NCBI GenBank assembly: GCA_015485495.1
Contig: WFTL01000130.1
Span: 1 to 64,000 of the forward strand
DNA length: 64,000 nucleotides
Origin: Planctomycetaceae bacterium
Lineage (GTDB): Bacteria; Planctomycetota; Planctomycetia; Planctomycetales; Planctomycetaceae
Direction: 5' to 3'
This document shows positions 44,363 through 54,650 of this stretch, one piece after another; position 1 is the stretch's first letter, and each line of letters begins with the position of its first letter. A model generated the notes under the pieces. That model was not told where the DNA came from. It searched no databases and worked only from the letters and a program-made list of their open reading frames with translations. The position numbers and the translations under genes were made by a program.

Positions 44363-47300
44363 GACGACTCATTGCCTGGGCGATTCGTCAGACGCCTGCC
44401 ATGAATACGATCATGGTGGCGGTGATCGTCGTGGGAATCACCGCCGGATTCTCGCTGCGCCGGGAGGAGTTTCCTCAGTTCGATCTGGAACTCATTCTCG
44501 TCGGCGTCCCTTACCCGGGGGCCAGCCCCGAAGAAGTGGAGACGGGGATCTGTCAGAAGATCGAAGAAGCCATCCGGTCCGTGGAAGGAATCAAGAAGAT
44601 CACGTCTGTTGCCAAAGAGGGCGTCGGCAATGTGATCATCGAGGTCCGGGCGGACGTTCCGAGCGTCCAGAAGGTGCTCAGCGAGATCCAGTCGGAAATC
44701 GACCGCATCCCCAGCTTTCCGGATCTGGCGGAAGAACCGGAAGTGCAGCAGGTGACGTTTCGCTACCCGGCCATCACGGTGGGGGTCGTGGCGACCCGAA
44801 CAGAATCCGGTCCGGACGCCGATCGCAGGCTGCGTCAGGTGACCGAAAAAGTGCGTGACGACCTTCTGCTCATTCCGGAAATCTCCGTGGCCAGCATCGT
44901 GGGTGCTCCCGCGTATCAGATCGATGTGGAAATCCCCGAACGGACGCTCCGCCAGTACGGCCTCACGCTCAGCAGCGTCGCCCAAAGCCTGCGTGAACGG
45001 AACGTGGAACTGCCGGGCGGCAGCATCCGCACGCCGGCCAGCACGTTTCTGGTTCGGGGCAAGGGGCGGCGGATTCGCGGAGAAGAAATCGCCCGGATAC
45101 CGATCCTGACCGATCCGGACGGCGTCGTGCTCACAGTAGGCGATCTGGGAACGGTGCGCGATGAATTTGCAGACAGCGAGTCGATCAGTCGAATCAACGG
45201 CCGTCCCGGCCTGGCCATCAGGATCAGCGCCGGCAAACGAGAGGATCTTCTGGCGATGACGGCCTCCGTCCGGCAGTACGTCGAACAGACACCGCCGCCC
45301 CCCGGTTACGAATTCGTCATCTGGGGAGATTCCTCCGTGAATGTCCGCGACCGGCTGGATCTTCTGCGGCGCAACGGAGTGCAGGGACTGATACTCGTGT
45401 TCATTGTGCTGGCTTTGTTTCTGGAATTCCGGCTGGCCTTCTGGGTGTCCATGGGCATTCCCATTTCGCTGCTGGGAGCCTGCGCGGTCCTGCTGTACCT
45501 GGACCACACGCTCAACATGCTCTCGCTGTTCGCGTTCCTGATCGCTCTGGGCATCGTGGTCGATGATGCCATCGTGATCGGTGAAAACATCTATGCGCAC
45601 CGGGAAGCCGGAAAACCGTTTATCCGGGCGGCGGTCGACGGAACTCTGGAAGTGGTTCCGTCCGTGGGCATGTCCATTGCCACGACGGTCGTGGCCTTCA
45701 TGCCGATGCTTTTCGTCACCGGAACGATGGGCAAGTTCTTCGCCGTGATGCCGGTTGCTGTGATCGCCATGCTGATCATTTCGCTGCTGGAAAGCACGTT
45801 CATTCTGCCCTGTCATCTGGCGCACGGTCGCAGGGAACCGTTCTTTCTGACCGCCGGGCTGAATCGGTTCACCATCCGGACACTGAATACGTTCATCCGC
45901 CGCGTGTATGAACCGATTGCCCGGCGGGCTGTGGCCAGCCCCGCCATCACGCTCAGCACGGCGGTCACCGTCGGCCTTCTGACAGCCACGCTGCTGACCA
46001 ACGGGACAGTCGAACAGGTGTTCTTTCCGAAGGTCGATGCCCCGCAGATCAGTGCCGACATCGCCTTTCCGGACGGGACCCCGCTGAGTATCACGGATGC
46101 CGCCACGCAGCGGATGGAACAGGCCATTCTGGCTGTGGGCGACCGGCTCAGCGATGCCGACCGTCCCCTGATCCGTACGGTGCACCGCGTCGTGGGCAGC
46201 GGTGCTGCCGCCGGAAACGACAGGGCATTCGGCGGCGGCAGTGCGGAAGGCGGCCACGTGGGACACGTTCAGGTGCAGCTTGCCGACAACACGCAGCGCG
46301 ACCACACCAGCCAGGAAATCCTGACTCTGTGGCGCGCCGAAGTGGGAGAGATCGCGGGTGCCGAATCGCTGACGTTTCGCACCGAATCCCGAGGTCCGGG
46401 AGGGCGGGAGATCGAATTCAAACTGCTGGCACCGCCTGAGTACATGGCTGAGCTGGAACACATCGTCGAGATCACCAAACGCAAACTCCGGACCTACGAA
46501 GGCGTCAGCGATGTCGACGACGATTCCCGGCCCGGCAAGTGGGAACTGCAGCTCACCGAACGCCGGCAGGGGGTGTCTCTGGGAGTTCCTCTGGAACGCA
46601 TCGCCCGCACCGTACGGGCCTCCTACTATGGCGAAGAAGTGATGCGTCTGCAGCGCGGCCGTCACGAAGTCAGGCTGATGGTCCGTTATCCGGAACAGGA
46701 ACGGCGATCTCTGGCCCGGCTGGATGAGATTCAGGTGGATGCCGGAGACGGGATCCGCCGCCCGATCACCGAACTGGCCAGCGTGACCGTTGTCCGCGGC
46801 TATTCCGAAATCAACCGCATCGATCAGAAGCGATCGATCACCGTCAGTGCCGATGTGATCGAGGGACAGGGGAATGCCGCGGACATCGTGCGCGATCTGA
46901 AAGCATCGTTCCTGAACCAGCAGATTGCCGAAAACCCCTGGCTGACAGTCCGCTGGGAAGGACGGGAAGAACAGAGGCGGGAATCCATCGGCAGCCTCTT
47001 CCGGGGCATGGCCATCGCCCTGATCGTCATGTACGTGCTGCTGACCATCCAGTTCACCTCATACATTCAGCCGGCGATCGTCATGGGCGTCATTCCGTTC
47101 GGCTTTGTCGGTGCCATCTGGGGACATGCGATCATGGGAATCCCTCTGACCCTGTTCAGCATGCTGGGCCTGGTCGCTCTGACCGGTGTCGTGGTGAACG
47201 ATTCCATCGTGCTGGTCGATTTCATCAACGCCCGCATTCGAAAGGGCGTTCCGGTTCAGCAGGCCATTCTGGAAGCCGGCACGCGGCGGTTTCGCCCTGT

Positions 47301-47580
47301 TCTGCTGACCTCCATGACGACCATCGCCGGACTGCTCCCCATTCTCACAGAACGGTCCTTCCAGGCCCAGATGGTGATCCCCATGGCCGTCAGTCTCTGC
47401 TTCGGCCTGTCTCTGGCCACCATCCTGGTGCTCATACTCGTCCCGACTCTGTATTCGATTTACGGCATGGTCATGGGAGACCGCCTGCTCGATTCATCCA
47501 CGGAAAGGCAGCTCGCCGAGGCGGCTGCACCGGCAGTGCCCGCGTCTCCGGGAATGCGTCCGTTTTTCCAGCACGAATGA
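44359..47580 (+). CDS. RND-family efflux pump (AcrB/MexB-like)
   Basis: 1073 residues, the full RND length with two repeats of one plus five membrane helices and large periplasmic loops. The GTG start overlaps the membrane-fusion stop (GTGA). The proton-relay Asp pair is present in helix 4 (GIVVDDAIVIGENI). In helix 10 the AcrB Lys is replaced (GVVVNDSIVLVDF), as in many RND proteins outside the classical drug-efflux group. Substrate cannot be read from the sequence. Hydrophobic drugs, bile-like compounds or organic metabolites are all possible. Its expression is expected to follow the TetR regulator at the operon start. Confidence 0.93.
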   Translation: MRRLIAWAIRQTPAMNTIMVAVIVVGITAGFSLRREEFPQFDLELILVGVPYPGASPEEVETGICQKIEEAIRSVEGIKKITSVAKEGVGNVIIEVRADVPSVQKVLSEIQSEIDRIPSFPDLAEEPEVQQVTFRYPAITVGVVATRTESGPDADRRLRQVTEKVRDDLLLIPEISVASIVGAPAYQIDVEIPERTLRQYGLTLSSVAQSLRERNVELPGGSIRTPASTFLVRGKGRRIRGEEIARIPILTDPDGVVLTVGDLGTVRDEFADSESISRINGRPGLAIRISAGKREDLLAMTASVRQYVEQTPPPPGYEFVIWGDSSVNVRDRLDLLRRNGVQGLILVFIVLALFLEFRLAFWVSMGIPISLLGACAVLLYLDHTLNMLSLFAFLIALGIVVDDAIVIGENIYAHREAGKPFIRAAVDGTLEVVPSVGMSIATTVVAFMPMLFVTGTMGKFFAVMPVAVIAMLIISLLESTFILPCHLAHGRREPFFLTAGLNRFTIRTLNTFIRRVYEPIARRAVASPAITLSTAVTVGLLTATLLTNGTVEQVFFPKVDAPQISADIAFPDGTPLSITDAATQRMEQAILAVGDRLSDADRPLIRTVHRVVGSGAAAGNDRAFGGGSAEGGHVGHVQVQLADNTQRDHTSQEILTLWRAEVGEIAGAESLTFRTESRGPGGREIEFKLLAPPEYMAELEHIVEITKRKLRTYEGVSDVDDDSRPGKWELQLTERRQGVSLGVPLERIARTVRASYYGEEVMRLQRGRHEVRLMVRYPEQERRSLARLDEIQVDAGDGIRRPITELASVTVVRGYSEINRIDQKRSITVSADVIEGQGNAADIVRDLKASFLNQQIAENPWLTVRWEGREEQRRESIGSLFRGMAIALIVMYVLLTIQFTSYIQPAIVMGVIPFGFVGAIWGHAIMGIPLTLFSMLGLVALTGVVVNDSIVLVDFINARIRKGVPVQQAILEAGTRRFRPVLLTSMTTIAGLLPILTERSFQAQMVIPMAVSLCFGLSLATILVLILVPTLYSIYGMVMGDRLLDSSTERQLAEAAAPAVPASPGMRPFFQHE

Positions 47581-47748
47581 CCCCCGCCGCGTGATGCGCC
47601 TGCCTGTCAGCGGCGTCCGCTGGTTTTGCTGGACGCAGATTCCGCCCGCTCGTACCATACGGGTCCCTCCGAAACGTTCCGCGGAACGCTCCGTTCCTCC
47701 TTCCTGATTTCCGGTTCTCTGCCGAACCGCGGGTGTCCTGGTGTCTTC

Positions 47749-50187
47749 GTGAAACAGGTCGCGTTTTTTCAGATCGCCGTCTGCCTGCTGGCCGTTTCCG
47801 CGGCGCCGGTCGCTGCGGACGTTCCGCCTGCCGATGCATTCCGTTCCGAACTGTCGGCCTATTTCGGCCGGTACTGCATCGACTGTCACAGCCGTTCCGA
47901 TGCGGCCGGCGGCATCGTTCTGGATGAACCGGTCGCACCGGACGACCTGTCTGCGGAACGCAAAAAATGGCTGCGGGTTCTCAACATGGTGCGCGTGGGT
48001 GCGATGCCGCCGGAAGAGATCGAACAGCGCCCGTCCGTCCAGGACAGCGCCCGTGTGGCCGATCTGCTCAGTCAGGCTTTGTACGACTTCGACTGCGGGC
48101 CGCACATTCCTCCCGGACACCCGACCATTCGGCGTCTGAACCGCACGGAATACAACAATACGGTGCGAGATCTGTTCGGCATCGATCTGACTCCCGCCGA
48201 TGATTTTCCGGCTGATGATGTGGGAGAAGGTTTCGACAACATGGGCGGTGTTCTGAGCGTCTCTGCGCTGCTGATGGAAAAGTATCTCACGGCCGCCGAA
48301 CGCATCGTGGAAACGCTCATCGACACGACGGATTATTCGGTGCCGCGGACCTGGCACTTCGACTCCACAGTTCTCCAGGCGGATGCTGCCGGGTTCGAAG
48401 ACGCTCGCGGACTGCGATGGCTGACAGGCGGCGGAGAACTGTCGTTCACCGTGGTCGTGCCCGTCGCCGGAGACTACCGCGTCGGTTTCGATGCGGCCGC
48501 GCGGCCGAAGGCGGAAACATCCGTGGCCGGTGTTCTCTGTGTCGATGGAGATCCGGTTTCCGAACTGGAACTGCTGCAGAGCGAACTTCCCCGTCATTAC
48601 CGGCGCCGGATCCGTCTGTCCGGCGGCAGCCATCGTGTTTCCTTCCGGTTTCCCGACAACGAACAGGATTCTGACGAGAACGATCAGAGCGGAGATCCGG
48701 GATCGGAATCGGGATCGGACAATCAGGAACAGAACACCGAACCGGCGGCCGCCGACGCGCCGGCTCCGCAGCCGGGAATCGGCCACATCTCTGTCCGGGG
48801 TCCTTATGGAGACATTCGGCCCGTTCGCTCAGACAGCCACCGACGCATCGTGTGTGCGGAACCGGGACCGGACTGCTCCGTTTCGGAAGCGGCCGAACGG
48901 ATTGTGGAGCCTCTGCTGAAGCGCGTGTTCCGCCGTCCGGTGTCTGCTGAGGAGACCGGACGTTACAGAGACTTCATTGTTCAGCTTCACGAAGGCGAAC
49001 AGTACACGTGGGAACAGGCCGTGGCGGCCGGAATCCAGGCCATGCTCGTCTCCCCCCATTTCCTGTTTCGGGTGGAAAAGGATCCGGACGACGGTCAGGA
49101 CGAACGGCTGCTGAGCGATCACGAGCTGGCCGTCCGGCTGTCGTACCTGCTGTGGAGCAGCATGCCGGATGACGAACTGTTTCGCCTGGCCGATGAAGGA
49201 CGGCTTCACGAACCGCAGGTGCTGATTCCGCAGATTCATCGCATGATTCAGGATGACAGATCCCAGGCGTTCGTGGACAGTTTCGCCGCACAGTGGCTGA
49301 ATCTGCGTCTGCTGAACGGAGCGCAGCCGGATGCGGAGACCTTTCCGGAATTCGACGAACAGCTTCGTCAGGACATGCTGCAGGAAACGACTCTGTTTTT
49401 TCGGCATATCATGCTGAAGGATCTGAGCGTGCTGGAACTTCTTCAGGGGCGTTTCACCTTCGTCAACAGACGTCTGGCTGCTCACTATGGCCTTGATGGA
49501 GTCGATGGGGAGCAGTTTGTTCGGGTGTCGCTGGACCAGGTGCCCCGCCGCGGCGTTCTCACGCAGGGCGCCATTCTGACGCTGACTTCCTACCCCCGGC
49601 GCACCAGCCCCGTGCGGCGGGGAAAATGGATTCTGGAGAATCTTTTCGGCGATGCGCCCCCGCCGCCGCCGCCCGGTGTGCCGGAACTGGAACAGGCAGC
49701 CGGAAACGGCGAGGCGCTGTCCGTTCGGGAACAGATGGAACGGCATCGCACTCATCCGGTGTGTGCGTCGTGTCATCAGACGATGGATCCGCTGGGGCTG
49801 GGACTGGAGCACTTCGACGCCATCGGACGCTGGCGGGATTCCGACCAGGGACATCCGATCGATGCGTCCGGAGCCCTGCCGAACGGGCGAACTTTTTCCG
49901 GGACCGAAGAACTGCTGGAGATTCTTGCGACAGAGCGTCGAGACATGTTTTTGAAGACTCTGGCCGGAAAACTGCTCGTCTATGCCACAGGCCGCGGACT
50001 CATTCATTCCGATGAATGCGTCCTGCGTGACTGTCTGCATCACATGAAACAGAATGGATACCGTTTTTCGTCTCTTGTCGAAGCGGTTGTTCTTTCGGAT
50101 CCGTTTCGAAAACGCGGCCGCCCGGAACAGACGTTTCCGAAAGGCCCGTCACAGGAACGCACAGCCCGACAGTCGCTGCTCGAATGA
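47749..50187 (+). CDS. DUF1592/DUF1587 cytochrome c-like protein (planctomycete type)
   Basis: 812 residues from a GTG at 47749, chosen because it begins the signal peptide (VKQVAFFQIAVCLLAVSAAPVAA); an upstream TTG adds 41 residues without signal character. The order of domains is diagnostic: a cytochrome c-type CIDCH motif, DUF1587 (RRLNRTEYNNTVRDLFG), DUF1595 (FRRPVSAEETGRY), DUF1592 (LSYLLWSSMPDDELF), DUF1588 (RTSPVRRGKWILENLFGDAPPPPPP, with a second CASCH heme-type motif) and DUF1585 near the end. Such proteins occur in great number in planctomycetes with an unknown redox role outside the cytoplasm. The downstream DUF1552 gene overlaps its stop, so the two form a pair. Confidence 0.92.
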   Translation: MKQVAFFQIAVCLLAVSAAPVAADVPPADAFRSELSAYFGRYCIDCHSRSDAAGGIVLDEPVAPDDLSAERKKWLRVLNMVRVGAMPPEEIEQRPSVQDSARVADLLSQALYDFDCGPHIPPGHPTIRRLNRTEYNNTVRDLFGIDLTPADDFPADDVGEGFDNMGGVLSVSALLMEKYLTAAERIVETLIDTTDYSVPRTWHFDSTVLQADAAGFEDARGLRWLTGGGELSFTVVVPVAGDYRVGFDAAARPKAETSVAGVLCVDGDPVSELELLQSELPRHYRRRIRLSGGSHRVSFRFPDNEQDSDENDQSGDPGSESGSDNQEQNTEPAAADAPAPQPGIGHISVRGPYGDIRPVRSDSHRRIVCAEPGPDCSVSEAAERIVEPLLKRVFRRPVSAEETGRYRDFIVQLHEGEQYTWEQAVAAGIQAMLVSPHFLFRVEKDPDDGQDERLLSDHELAVRLSYLLWSSMPDDELFRLADEGRLHEPQVLIPQIHRMIQDDRSQAFVDSFAAQWLNLRLLNGAQPDAETFPEFDEQLRQDMLQETTLFFRHIMLKDLSVLELLQGRFTFVNRRLAAHYGLDGVDGEQFVRVSLDQVPRRGVLTQGAILTLTSYPRRTSPVRRGKWILENLFGDAPPPPPPGVPELEQAAGNGEALSVREQMERHRTHPVCASCHQTMDPLGLGLEHFDAIGRWRDSDQGHPIDASGALPNGRTFSGTEELLEILATERRDMFLKTLAGKLLVYATGRGLIHSDECVLRDCLHHMKQNGYRFSSLVEAVVLSDPFRKRGRPEQTFPKGPSQERTARQSLLE

Positions 50188-50198
50188 GGAACCCAGCT

Positions 50199-51530
50199 AT
50201 GCACCGTTTCAGAATCACTCGCCGCACGACCCTGCGGGGCATCGGAACCGGCCTGGCGTTGCCGCTGCTGGACATCATGGAACCGGTCGCAGCCGCGAGC
50301 GCCGAACTGACGGCCCCGCCCGTTCGGTCTGCCTTCATTTTTTTCCCGAACGGCGTCATCGTCGATGACTGGCAGCCGCAGGGTGAAGGCCGTGCATTCC
50401 GCCTGGGCCCCACGATGGAACCGCTTCAGGAGTTTTCTCAGGACATTCTCATTCTGTCCGGACTGGCCCAGCATCATGCCCGGGCCAACGGCGACGGTCC
50501 CGGCGATCACGCACGGAACACGAGTGCATTTCTGACCGGAGCTCAGCCGCGGAAGACATCCGGCGCCGACCTGTTTGTGGGCACGTCGATCGATCAGGCC
50601 ATCGCCGCCCGCATCGGGGACTGCACCCGGCTGTCGTCCATGGAACTGGGGCTGGAAGACGGTCGCCAGGCAGGCAACTGCGATTCGGGCTACAGTTGTG
50701 CGTATTCCAGCAACATCAGCTGGAAAGGACCATCCACACCGGCCGCCAAAGAAGTGCATCCCCGCCTGGCATTCAATCGCCTGTTCGGCATTCGGGAAAA
50801 CTCCAAAGAACAGAAGCGGCGCGATGCAGCCCGAAAAAGCGTGCTCGATTTCGTCGCCGCCGATGCACAACAGCTGCGACGGCGGGCCGGCGGAAGCGAC
50901 CGTGCGCGGCTGGATGAATATTTCCAAAGCGTGCGGGAAGTCGAACAGCAGATCGAACGGGCCGCCCGATTCGTGCCTCCCGATGTTCCGGACACCGAAC
51001 TGCCGGAAAATATTCCGGGAGAGTTTCAGACCCATGTCCGGCTCATGTACGAAATCATGGCTCTGGCATTCCGGACAGATTCCACGCGGGTCTGTTCCTT
51101 CATGCTGGGGAACGGAGGATCCGATCGCACCTATCCGGATGTGGATGTGAAGGACGGCCATCACAGCCTGTCCCATCACCGCGATCAGGAAGACAAAATC
51201 GCGGCGCTGCGGCGCATCGACCGCTATCTGGTCGAACAGTTCGCCTGGTTCCTGAAACGCCTGAAATCCATGCCCGAAAAGGACAGCACTGTTCTGGATC
51301 ATTCCATGATTCTCTACGGCAGTGCCATTTCCGACGGAAATCGGCATCGCCATGAAAATCTGCCCATTCTGCTGGCCGGCCGGGGAGGCGGCACGATCGA
51401 TACCGGCCGCCACGTGCGGTACCAGGAAGAAACCCCTCTGAACAATCTGTTTCTGGCGATGAGTCAGCGGATGGGAGCGGATCTGGAGTCGCTGGGCGAC
51501 AGCACCGGAGTTCTGTCTCTGACTGAGTGA
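50199..51530 (+). CDS. DUF1552 protein with Tat signal
   Basis: 443 residues from the ATG at 50199, chosen because GAGGA lies about 9 nt upstream; an ATG at 50184 overlapping the DUF1592 stop (ATGA) is the alternative. The N-terminus RRTTLRGIGTGLALPLL is a twin-arginine signal, so export after folding is expected. The body matches DUF1552 (FIFFPNGV, LSGLAQHHA, DHARNTSAFLTG, and HSLSHH near residue 320), a family partly like alkaline-phosphatase-fold proteins. DUF1592 and DUF1552 genes nearly always occur together in planctomycetes, which supports a joint function, but none is established. Confidence 0.9.
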   Translation: MHRFRITRRTTLRGIGTGLALPLLDIMEPVAAASAELTAPPVRSAFIFFPNGVIVDDWQPQGEGRAFRLGPTMEPLQEFSQDILILSGLAQHHARANGDGPGDHARNTSAFLTGAQPRKTSGADLFVGTSIDQAIAARIGDCTRLSSMELGLEDGRQAGNCDSGYSCAYSSNISWKGPSTPAAKEVHPRLAFNRLFGIRENSKEQKRRDAARKSVLDFVAADAQQLRRRAGGSDRARLDEYFQSVREVEQQIERAARFVPPDVPDTELPENIPGEFQTHVRLMYEIMALAFRTDSTRVCSFMLGNGGSDRTYPDVDVKDGHHSLSHHRDQEDKIAALRRIDRYLVEQFAWFLKRLKSMPEKDSTVLDHSMILYGSAISDGNRHRHENLPILLAGRGGGTIDTGRHVRYQEETPLNNLFLAMSQRMGADLESLGDSTGVLSLTE

Positions 51531-51582
51531 CGGCCTGGCGGCCCCGTCTGCACGAACGACGCTCCCGCGGCAGAGGGCCGTT

Positions 51583-52197
51583 TCAGGGAGGCGGCATCGT
51601 GGCGCTGGCAGCAATGGTGAACAGCCCCATCAGCACGATCCACACGATTCCCAGTCCGTGCCAGAACCATCCGCAGAACGTGACTCCCCAGAAATACTCA
51701 TGGTCATAGCGATCCGTCAGTGCTTTCAGAAACACCCAGACGACAAACAGCAGAGCCACGACCATGTGCACGGCATGCAGGGCAATGAATACGAACGCCG
51801 CCTGCGGGATGGCCGACGGACCGGACATCGGCATGTGACGCAGCAGCATCGTCAGCCCGAATGACTGGACGCTCAGAAAACCGGTTCCGGCCAGCACGGC
51901 CAGAAACAGGCTGCGGCGAAACGGCTGCTGCTTTTCCCATCGCACAAAGACCGAAGCCCGGACCAGACACAGACTTCCCAGCGCCAGCAGAATGGTGCTC
52001 ACCCCGAAAGACAGAAACACCATCGGCCTGCCTGCGGACGTGCCGGACGACAGGAACACGGCCATCCGGCTGATCAGGCCGGCAATCGTCAGCAGGCCCA
52101 GCGACACGGTGAAGAAAGCGACTGCCAGACCTCCCGGTCTCTGCAGAAAACGTTCTCCGCGGGCGTGCCGATGATCGTCGGGCATCACAGAATGCAT
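51583..52197 (-). CDS. Cytochrome c oxidase subunit III-like protein
   Basis: 204 residues with five predicted membrane helices (about 25-45, 58-80, 95-118, 130-160, 172-198). The His-rich ALHAVHMVVALLFVV and EYFWGVTFCGWFWHGLGIVWIVL segments match CtaE/CyoC. Subunit III stabilises the oxidase. Here it is alone: no subunit I or II gene lies in the window. The gene ends 52 bp from the convergent DUF1552 stop. An alternative start at residue 5 is possible. Confidence 0.85.
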   Translation of the reverse strand: MHSVMPDDHRHARGERFLQRPGGLAVAFFTVSLGLLTIAGLISRMAVFLSSGTSAGRPMVFLSFGVSTILLALGSLCLVRASVFVRWEKQQPFRRSLFLAVLAGTGFLSVQSFGLTMLLRHMPMSGPSAIPQAAFVFIALHAVHMVVALLFVVWVFLKALTDRYDHEYFWGVTFCGWFWHGLGIVWIVLMGLFTIAASATMPPP

Positions 52198-52307
52198 GAA
52201 TTCCAGACCGAAGCAGGACAGACACAGGCAGGCAGAATCCCGGACGGGGTTCCCGGCCAGGTTACCAGACCGGACGCGTTCTGCGGATCGGACAGTCGGA
52301 GGAATTC

Positions 52308-52973
52308 ATGAATTATCTGGCACACGGCTGCCCTTTTCTGGATGATCCGCCGTTCACAGCCGGAACGGCTTTGCCGGACTGGCTGCGCGTGGCCGCCCCC
52401 CGCATCCGAATTCGCCCAGGGCCGCTGCAGCAGGCTCTGCAGACGGTCAGCGATGACCCCGGACGCCGCCTGCTCGAAGGCATCCTTCGGCACCAGAAGG
52501 ATGACGCAGCCTTCCACACGGGAATCGCCTTCCAGACGCTCAGCGCCCGAATCACTGCCGCATTCCGCGACCTGATGCCCGGCACCCACGACCATCGCCC
52601 TGCACTGCTGGGCCATGTCGTTCCGGAAATGCTGCTGGACAACGAACTGGAACGCCGGCGCCCGGGCCTTCTGGCAGATTATTACGAGACTCTCGCAGCA
52701 GTCGATCCGGACTGGATTCAGCAGACGATCACTCCCGTGCTGCGTCAGCCGCCGCAGCGGCTGGCGGAATTCATTCGCCTTTTCGGCACCATCCGGTTTC
52801 TGTACGACTATGCGGACAACGCCCGTTTCCTGTATCGCATCAATCAGGTTCTGTCCCGCGTCGGCCTGGCCCCCTGCGGCACGGATGTCTTCCCGGTGTT
52901 CGATCTGTGTCGTCGGCGACTGACCGGGGTGGCGGATGAGCTGCTGCAGTTTCGTACACAATCGGACGGCTGA
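52308..52973 (+). CDS. AcpH/DUF479-like protein
   Basis: 221 residues. The ATG has a strong SD (GGAGGAA). The N-terminus MNYLAHGCPFLDDPPFTAGT resembles the start of the acyl-carrier-protein phosphodiesterase family (MNFLAH...GN..GDF). The middle ILRHQKDDAAFHTGIAF and TALPDWL parts fit the same pattern of spaced His and Asp. The family removes the phosphopantetheine arm from ACP, but divergence is high here and the assignment is tentative. It is followed 27 bp away by the convergent alpha/beta hydrolase gene. Confidence 0.55.
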   Translation: MNYLAHGCPFLDDPPFTAGTALPDWLRVAAPRIRIRPGPLQQALQTVSDDPGRRLLEGILRHQKDDAAFHTGIAFQTLSARITAAFRDLMPGTHDHRPALLGHVVPEMLLDNELERRRPGLLADYYETLAAVDPDWIQQTITPVLRQPPQRLAEFIRLFGTIRFLYDYADNARFLYRINQVLSRVGLAPCGTDVFPVFDLCRRRLTGVADELLQFRTQSDG

Positions 52974-53000
52974 CCTGTTCGGCAGCTTTCAGTCCATCGG

Positions 53001-53909
53001 TCACACGCCGACCGAACGGCGCTGGTGCGCTGCCTGAACGTGTTCCGCAATGAGATCGGCGATTCGATCGACATGAACCGGCGGCAGATCGTGCCCCATT
53101 CCGGGAATGATCTCCAGACGGGATTTCGGAATACAGACGGCCACATCCCGTCCCCCTTCCACCCGCACCAGCGGATCCGCATCACCGTGGATGACGAGCG
53201 TCGGCTGACGGATTTTCCGTGTCCAGCGCCGCAGATCGCCGGTTTCGATGATGGCGGCCAGCTGACGCTTCTGTCCGGCCGGATCATGAGAACGATCGAC
53301 AGCGGCCGTGATCAGGTGCCGCAGTTCCCGGTCCGACAGTCCACCGTGCTGAGTGCTGATCCGTGTCCAGATCTGCATGGCCGAATCGATGATCTGTTCC
53401 CGGGTGCGGGCCGGTCGCGGGCGAAACAGAAGCCGCGCCACATCTCGCCGCGGACCGCGAAGATGGCGACCGTTGGTGGAAGTCATCAGTGCCGTCAGAC
53501 TGATCACCCGTTCCGGCCGGGATGCGGTGAGAATCTGAGCGATCATACCGCCCATGGAAGCACCCACCACATGAGCCTGCGGAATGTCCAGAGCCGTCAG
53601 CAGGCTGTCGGCATCGTCCGCCAGATCCGGAAGTCCGTACGGAGCCAGCCCGCGGATTCCGATGCGGCGCAGAAGCGTCTGCAGCAGGGGGTGCGGAGCC
53701 CGCTGCCCCGTCATTTTCTGAGACAGTCCCACGTCTCGATTGTCGAACAAAACGGTCCGCAGCCCGGCCTCATTGAGTCGCCGGACCAGACGGGGAGGCC
53801 AGGCCGTCAGTTGAGACGCCAGGCCCATGATCATCAGCACCGGCGGTCCATCCGCCGGTCCGCTTTGTTCGTAGTACAGTTCTGTCCGTCCGGCAGTCGT
53901 CAGGGGCAT
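53001..53909 (-). CDS. Alpha/beta-fold hydrolase
   Basis: 302 residues from ATG 53909 (GGAG about 10 nt upstream; the in-frame upstream Met adds 11 non-conserved residues). The catalytic triad is visible: nucleophile Ser in GASMGGMIAQ (about 116-125), Asp in HGDADPLV (about 235-242) and His in GMGHDLP (about 265-271). The oxyanion HG-like region reads IMGLASQ. The cytosolic enzyme belongs to the group of small-molecule esterases and haloalkane dehalogenase-like enzymes; the substrate is unknown. The TlpA-like gene starts upstream on the same strand with a 75-bp gap, so the two may be co-transcribed. Confidence 0.88.
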   Translation of the reverse strand: MPLTTAGRTELYYEQSGPADGPPVLMIMGLASQLTAWPPRLVRRLNEAGLRTVLFDNRDVGLSQKMTGQRAPHPLLQTLLRRIGIRGLAPYGLPDLADDADSLLTALDIPQAHVVGASMGGMIAQILTASRPERVISLTALMTSTNGRHLRGPRRDVARLLFRPRPARTREQIIDSAMQIWTRISTQHGGLSDRELRHLITAAVDRSHDPAGQKRQLAAIIETGDLRRWTRKIRQPTLVIHGDADPLVRVEGGRDVAVCIPKSRLEIIPGMGHDLPPVHVDRIADLIAEHVQAAHQRRSVGV

Positions 53910-53984
53910 GGAGCCGTCTCCGGGACCAGGACATCGCGACATGCATTCCAGGACGTTCCGACACCGCTGCCTGTCCCGGAAACA

Positions 53985-54650
53985 TCAGTCCGGCGGGCGG
54001 CTGAGCAGATTCTGGACGAGTGGAATGATGTCGTCCTCATACGTAAAAGCTTCTTCTCGATCGCTGTCCGGGTCGTACAGAGAGGCATCGAATCGCTGCA
54101 CCAGACGGCCATCGGGACCGTACACGCAGACAGCCGGAATCGACGGAAGTTCCAGACGGCGGAACACCTCGTCTGCCGGCGTCACGCTCAGAATCACAGG
54201 ATAGCAGGCCTGAACTTTCTCCAGAACCGTCTCCACCCGATCTCGAAAGGATTCCGGAGGCCGTTCCCTGCTTCCGGTGTAGTCCACGTCGAACGCCAGG
54301 CAGGCGATGCGCTCGCTGTCGAGCTTCTGCAGTGTGGCCAGATGCGGCAGTTCACGCACACAGGGCAGACATGATGTGGACCAGATATCCACGACCACGA
54401 TGCGGCCGCGATTCGCTTCGACAAACGCGGTGACATCGTCCCAGGTCCCCATGGCCAGAGACGGTTCAGGAACCGCGGCCGGTTCCGATGAGTCATCTCG
54501 ATGGACATCTGCTGTTTCGTTCGGGCCTGCCGGGAGGGTCCGCCGGGACGCGGTCTCCTGATCCGCCGGCCCGCAGCCGGCAGCCGCAGCGCCCAGACCG
54601 GCCAGCAGAACCAGAACCATCCTCCACCTGTCAGAAACCTTCCTATGCAT
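53985..54650 (-). CDS. TlpA/thioredoxin-like lipoprotein
   Basis: 221 residues. The ATG has AGGA about 8 nt upstream. The signal MVLVLLAGLGAAAAGC ends in a lipobox with Cys26, so it is anchored outside the cytoplasm. After a disordered linker comes a thioredoxin-fold domain (about 68-215) with the redox motif STSCLPCVREL (CxxC, Cys-Leu-Pro-Cys) and a cis-Pro near SIPAV. It may reduce disulfides for cytochrome c maturation or envelope protein repair. It has an unusually elaborate leader (54765-54927) with a leader-peptide-like ORF and alternative hairpins, suggesting regulation after transcription begins. Confidence 0.87.
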   Translation of the reverse strand: MHRKVSDRWRMVLVLLAGLGAAAAGCGPADQETASRRTLPAGPNETADVHRDDSSEPAAVPEPSLAMGTWDDVTAFVEANRGRIVVVDIWSTSCLPCVRELPHLATLQKLDSERIACLAFDVDYTGSRERPPESFRDRVETVLEKVQACYPVILSVTPADEVFRRLELPSIPAVCVYGPDGRLVQRFDASLYDPDSDREEAFTYEDDIIPLVQNLLSRPPD